A DNA stretch of 64,000 nt from Marseilla massiliensis (GTDB lineage: Bacteria > Bacteroidota > Bacteroidia > Bacteroidales > Bacteroidaceae), in NCBI RefSeq assembly GCF_016899955.1, contig NZ_JACJJL010000008.1, positions 98,936-162,935 on the forward strand, read 5' to 3'. Both the position numbers and the translations under genes were made by a program. Shown piece after piece: positions 60,644-64,000 of this stretch. The stretch's first letter is position 1, and the number at the start of each line of letters is the position of its first letter. The notes beneath the pieces were generated by a model. That model saw nothing but the letters and a program-made list of their open reading frames with translations, made no database searches and was not told the DNA's origin.

Positions 60644-60946
60644 ATGCCCGGAACAAACGGCGACACCCGGCCACTGGAATACCCCATGTTCAAGGGGCTG
60701 CAACGTCCTCTTGAATTCATGGGGATCCAGGGCAGGTACATCTACTGGGCGGCAGGAGCCATCGGTGGTGCCATTGTCGGCTTCATCGTGGCTTACTGCC
60801 TCTCCGGTTTCCTTGCGGGGCTGATAGTCTTGGTGGTGACACTTGGCAGCGGCGCGGCACTCATCCTGCTCAAACAGCGCAAGGGGCTTCACAGCAAGAA
60901 GAACGACAAAGGCGTGTTCGTCTATGCCCGTTCCAAAGGACTGTAA
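60644..60946 (+). CDS. traF: DUF4133 conjugation protein TraF
   Basis: The product has 100 residues. YPMFKGLQRPLEFMGIQGRY is the DUF4133 signature; two membrane segments follow (YWAAGAIGGAIVGFIVAYCL, LIVLVVTLGSGAALILL). It resembles VirB3 in size and place and sits before the TraG ATPase in CTnDOT-type operons. Here a lipoprotein gene is inserted before traG. Confidence 0.9.
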   Translation: MPGTNGDTRPLEYPMFKGLQRPLEFMGIQGRYIYWAAGAIGGAIVGFIVAYCLSGFLAGLIVLVVTLGSGAALILLKQRKGLHSKKNDKGVFVYARSKGL

Positions 60947-61050
60947 ACGCCCATGCCAAGATTAAAGCGGCCTTGATGCGGGATATGATATTACTCCATA
61001 AAAACAGCAAATACGGAAATGATTAAAGAACCATACAAAACAACGAACGG

Positions 61051-62564
61051 ATGCAAGTCTTTCTAATGATATGTATCGGGCTGCTGCTCGCCTCCTGCGG
61101 CGGAGAGAGGCAACCCAAGCCCACGGTTGCCGCCATCGAATCGGGCGAGAAAACACGCATGGAGTGGCAAAAAGCCCGCAAACAATTAAAGTCTGCATTG
61201 AGGGTATGGAGGCAACAAACCCTGCATGGCCCCACCTTGGCGTATATATGGACGTAAGCACTGCCATACCCGAAGAAAGGCAGGCATTAGCAGGAGCGAT
61301 GTTCACCCGGAAGGGAGACGTGTATGTGTCGGCAAACCGTCATGCACTCACTTCCGACACGACGGCGACCGTCAGCGTTTGCTATCCTTTCCGAAAAGGA
61401 CTAGGGACAAACGATACTCTCCGCCTGATCGCCCCGTTCGATGAAAACCTTTATGGAGTAGAAACCCGCCGCATCATCGGGACTACCATCCAACCGACAT
61501 TCAGGCTGCAAAGTTCCATGGCATTGCTACGCATCGTCTGTGAGGGCGATGACCTGCGTGACCGGTTGGATGGCATCACCCTCATCGGGGATGACATCTA
61601 TACTGAAGGTGGCTATCAGCCTTACACAGGCAGATGGTTCGATAAAAAAGCCAACGGCAGCCTACAAGCAGGAAGTACGGACTGCCTGCTGAACAACGGC
61701 AGGAAGCATGACCTTTACCTGATTCCGACCGAAACCGCCTGCTCCGTTACTATCATCATCCGCATCAACGGCAAAGACCATGTGTTGCGTACCATGTTGC
61801 CACCCTTAACGGCAGGAAGCATGACGCACCTCTCCATCCGCAAAGGCAACGAGGGCGTGGCCATCAACAGCAGTTGGGTGGAGCCGGAGCGTAGCCTGGC
61901 GTATAAATTCCGGATGATGCCGGTTGATTCCGTGCAAACGGGGCATTACCTGCAAAGGGACGGGACGATACAGGCGAAGCGTGACACTCTTTCCATGGCC
62001 GTGGTCATGGAAACGGACGGCAAGCACGGCAAAGCGGTTGCCTTATCTGATTGTCCGGGATCGTTCGTATTCTCCGGAAACGGCGTTTCAAGCGGCAGGC
62101 GATTCCCGACCATTGACGGGAAACGAAAAGAAGGCATTGTCAATCCGACCACCGGCATCGGCGAGGATGACAAGGTCATCTACAAGCCAGGAATGCCCTA
62201 TTCGAGCGATTGCGCCTTGGGCTATACTGATGGGGCAACCCTTACGCAAGGACTGGTGGAAGCCGATGGACAAACCAAGCGAAATTCTCCTTTGGGCAGG
62301 CGAACCATGCTGCAAGAGACGGCACGGCATCCCGGCGGTTATGTGCCCTCACTCGGTGAATTGGCCAAGCTCTATTACCTGCTGGAATGTGCCAAGCCCT
62401 CCACGCTGAAAGGCCTGATACCCCCCTTGCAAGGCGAATACCTCACTTGCTCCGAAAGCGGCAAGGAGACCTTCTATCTGATGGACTTCTCCCACGGCAT
62501 CGTGACTGGAAGGTTATCTAAGCGGTATACCCAGGCGAAACTACGACTTTTCTACCTATTCTAA
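61051..62564 (+). pseudogene. Fimbrillin-like lipoprotein gene in the tra operon, frameshifted
   Basis: The start MQVFLMICIGLLLASC is a clear lipoprotein signal peptide in one frame (61051-61257), but the body continues in another frame: TIKVCIEGMEATNPAWPHLG, then a fimbrillin-like beta-rich domain to about residue 300 and a C-terminal part like DUF1566/FISUMP (GGYVPSLGELAKLYYLLE, YLTCSESGKETFYLMDFSHG). One extra base in the A5 run near 61169 would join both into about 500 residues. It may be a broken gene, a phase-variable one or a sequence error. An adhesin role in mating contact is a guess. Confidence 0.65.
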
Positions 62565-62579
62565 AATGAAGAAGACCCC

Positions 62580-64000
62580 ATGACACTATACGTACTATTG
62601 ACATTCACGGCACTTTTGGCGGGCATGGCCATCTCCGTCCGGGCATTCGGCACGGGCTGCAAGCGCAAACGTATGTTTCGGGAAATCTATTTCTCCATTG
62701 AGGACGTAGACGGCATCGGCATTCTCTACACCAAGACCGGGGAATACTCCGCCATCCTGCGCATCGAAAATCCGGTGCAGAAGTTCTCCGCTGACATCGA
62801 CAGCTACTATGAATATACCCGTTTATTCACCGCCCTTGCCCAGACACTCGGCGAGGGCTATGCCATGCACAAGCAGGACATCTTCACGAGGCAGGGCTTC
62901 GAGGAAACAGGCAACGGCAGACACGAGTTCCTGAGCGAATCCTATTTCCGCTATTTCAAAGGCAGAAAGTACACCGACAACCGCACCTACCTGACCGTGA
63001 CGCAGGAGAACCGCAAGGGCAACCTGTTCTCCTATGATGACAAACGGTGGAAGGACTTCCTGGTAAAGATACGCAAGGTGAAAGACCAGTTGCGCGATGC
63101 AGGCATCCGTACCCAGTTCCTGGACAAGGCAGAAGCAAGTACTTACGTTGACCACTACTTCACGATGGACTTCTTGGGCAAGCCCGTGGCGATGGACAGC
63201 TTCAAGGCGGGCGAGGAATGCGTGGAGATGGGCGGCAGGAAATGCAAGGTGTTTTCCATCGTCGATGTGGACAGCGCAGGATTGCCCTCGCTGGTACGCC
63301 CGTTCACCAACATCGAGGTAAACAACACCAAGATGCCCGTGGACTTGGTGTCGATGATAGACAGCATACCCGACGCACGGACGGTGGTTTACAACCAGAT
63401 GATTTTCATGCCCGGCCAGAAAAAGGAGCTTGCCGCACTGGAAAAGAAGAAGAACCGCCATGCCAGCATCCCCAATCCATCGAACCTGATGGCCGTGGAG
63501 GACATCAAGCGCGTGCAGGACGTGGTGGCGAGGGAGAGCAAGCAGCTTGTCTATATGCACTACAACCTCATGGTGTGCTGTGACAAGGGTACCGACCTGC
63601 AAAAGCCCACCAACTACTTGGAGAACAGCTTCGGCAGGCTCGGCATCCACATCAGCAAGCGGGCGTACAACCAGCTGGAACTGTTCGTGGCTTCGTTTCC
63701 CGGCAACTGTTACGGCATGAGTCCGGACTACGACCGCTTCCTCACCCTCGGCGATGCAGCCGCCTGCCTGATGTACAAAGAACGCATCCAGCACAGCGAG
63801 GACACCCCGCTGAAGATATACTACACCGACCGCCAAGGCGTGCCCGTGGCCATCGACATTACTGGCAAGGAAGGGCGCAATAAGCTGACAGACAACTCCA
63901 ACTTCTTTTGTCTGGGACCAAGCGGAAGCGGCAAGTCGTTCCACATGGAGAAAAACAGGACAAAATGGGAGCAAGCGGCTGCAAAATTCAGTGTTGTAAT
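62580..64000 (+). CDS. traG: Conjugation ATPase TraG, N-terminal part
   Basis: The frame is open to the window end (473 codons). After a short membrane-proximal start (MTLYVLLTFTALLAGMAISV) come IYFSIEDVDGIGILYTKTG and further blocks of the CagE/TrbE/VirB4-type ATPase of Bacteroidales elements, up to the Walker A motif LGPSGSGKS (residues 446-453). Behind FHM the sequence (EKNRTKWEQAAAKFSVV) does not resemble the continuation I would expect (NSVVRQ and onward), so the gene may be interrupted. It would power pilus assembly and DNA transfer. Confidence 0.88.
   Translation, partial: MTLYVLLTFTALLAGMAISVRAFGTGCKRKRMFREIYFSIEDVDGIGILYTKTGEYSAILRIENPVQKFSADIDSYYEYTRLFTALAQTLGEGYAMHKQDIFTRQGFEETGNGRHEFLSESYFRYFKGRKYTDNRTYLTVTQENRKGNLFSYDDKRWKDFLVKIRKVKDQLRDAGIRTQFLDKAEASTYVDHYFTMDFLGKPVAMDSFKAGEECVEMGGRKCKVFSIVDVDSAGLPSLVRPFTNIEVNNTKMPVDLVSMIDSIPDARTVVYNQMIFMPGQKKELAALEKKKNRHASIPNPSNLMAVEDIKRVQDVVARESKQLVYMHYNLMVCCDKGTDLQKPTNYLENSFGRLGIHISKRAYNQLELFVASFPGNCYGMSPDYDRFLTLGDAAACLMYKERIQHSEDTPLKIYYTDRQGVPVAIDITGKEGRNKLTDNSNFFCLGPSGSGKSFHMEKNRTKWEQAAAKFSVV

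Noticed and set aside
61071..62564. Single 497-residue protein starting at 61071
   Set aside because: Its first 45 residues have no signal peptide and look like a wrong frame, whereas another frame at 61051 encodes a typical lipoprotein signal; a frameshifted gene is the better explanation.
63155..63974. Long open frames on the minus strand opposite traG
   Set aside because: They are antisense to a clear ATPase gene and have no recognisable domain.
1..64000. CRISPR arrays
   Set aside because: No regularly spaced repeats with unique spacers were found; the repeats noted are short regulatory or element-end types.

Overview
The window looks like a Bacteroidales genome (Bacteroides, Phocaeicola, Parabacteroides, Prevotella or a close relative). 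Evidence: fimbrillin lipoproteins with DUF3575 and AraC partners, RteA/RteB/RteC-type regulators, DUF4133/DUF4134 conjugation proteins, and several promoters that fit the Bacteroides pattern TTTG-N19/20-TAnnTTTG. No species can be named from this stretch alone. Much of it is accessory DNA.

Layout. (1) 1-6990: the end of an AraC-type regulator, a leader with four direct repeats, and a fimbria-type operon (a DUF3575 protein and four lipoproteins, two with GLUG repeats). (2) 7047-28371: a complete-looking extracellular contractile injection system (eCIS) of the Bacteroidales type: terminator, sheath, two tube proteins, a 55-residue DUF5908 protein, LysM hub protein, VgrG-like spike, PAAR tip, gp25, baseplate proteins, tape measure and AAA+ ATPase. 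Two AT-rich cargo genes sit inside it, a deaminase-like and an HNH-nuclease-like protein, plus a DUF4157 (eCIS core) protein that shares an N-terminal leader motif with the HNH protein. (3) 28422-36699: RteA/RteB-like two-component genes, a structured leader with a RibD/DHFR-like gene, three small helix-turn-helix genes, a 187-bp MITE and two tandem tyrosine integrases.

(4) 37102-40819: GC-rich, perhaps older chromosomal DNA (zinc-ribbon protein, two GNAT enzymes, a CAT-like enzyme) and a 197-bp inverted-repeat element. (5) 40869-49594: an arsenic-resistance island (arsR, thioredoxin, arsF, arsG, arsD, arsA, arsC, a CDF transporter, acr3, a broken rteC) bounded by two near-identical copies of a tRNA-Ser 3' end; an IS1595-family element with target duplication sits just inside the left copy. 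(6) 49798-64000: a second mobile element with a Septu defence pair (ptuA, ptuB), replication-type genes (Toprim/RecA-like and Toprim proteins), an AbiE toxin-antitoxin pair, and the start of a conjugation operon (two DUF4134, DUF4133, a frameshifted fimbrillin-like lipoprotein and traG, cut by the window end).

How it fits together. The eCIS genes lie in one direction with short gaps, so they are probably co-transcribed; the variable AT-rich cargo genes look like exchangeable effectors. The arsenic genes have two palindromic ArsR operators and form a self-regulated detoxification unit. The two tRNA-Ser-like ends suggest that two related elements were inserted in tandem, one carrying arsenic resistance and the next carrying phage defence and conjugation. 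The eCIS itself is a known type of system; the least expected items are the cargo arrangement, the fimbrillin-like gene within the tra operon and the repeated sequence signals at the element boundaries.
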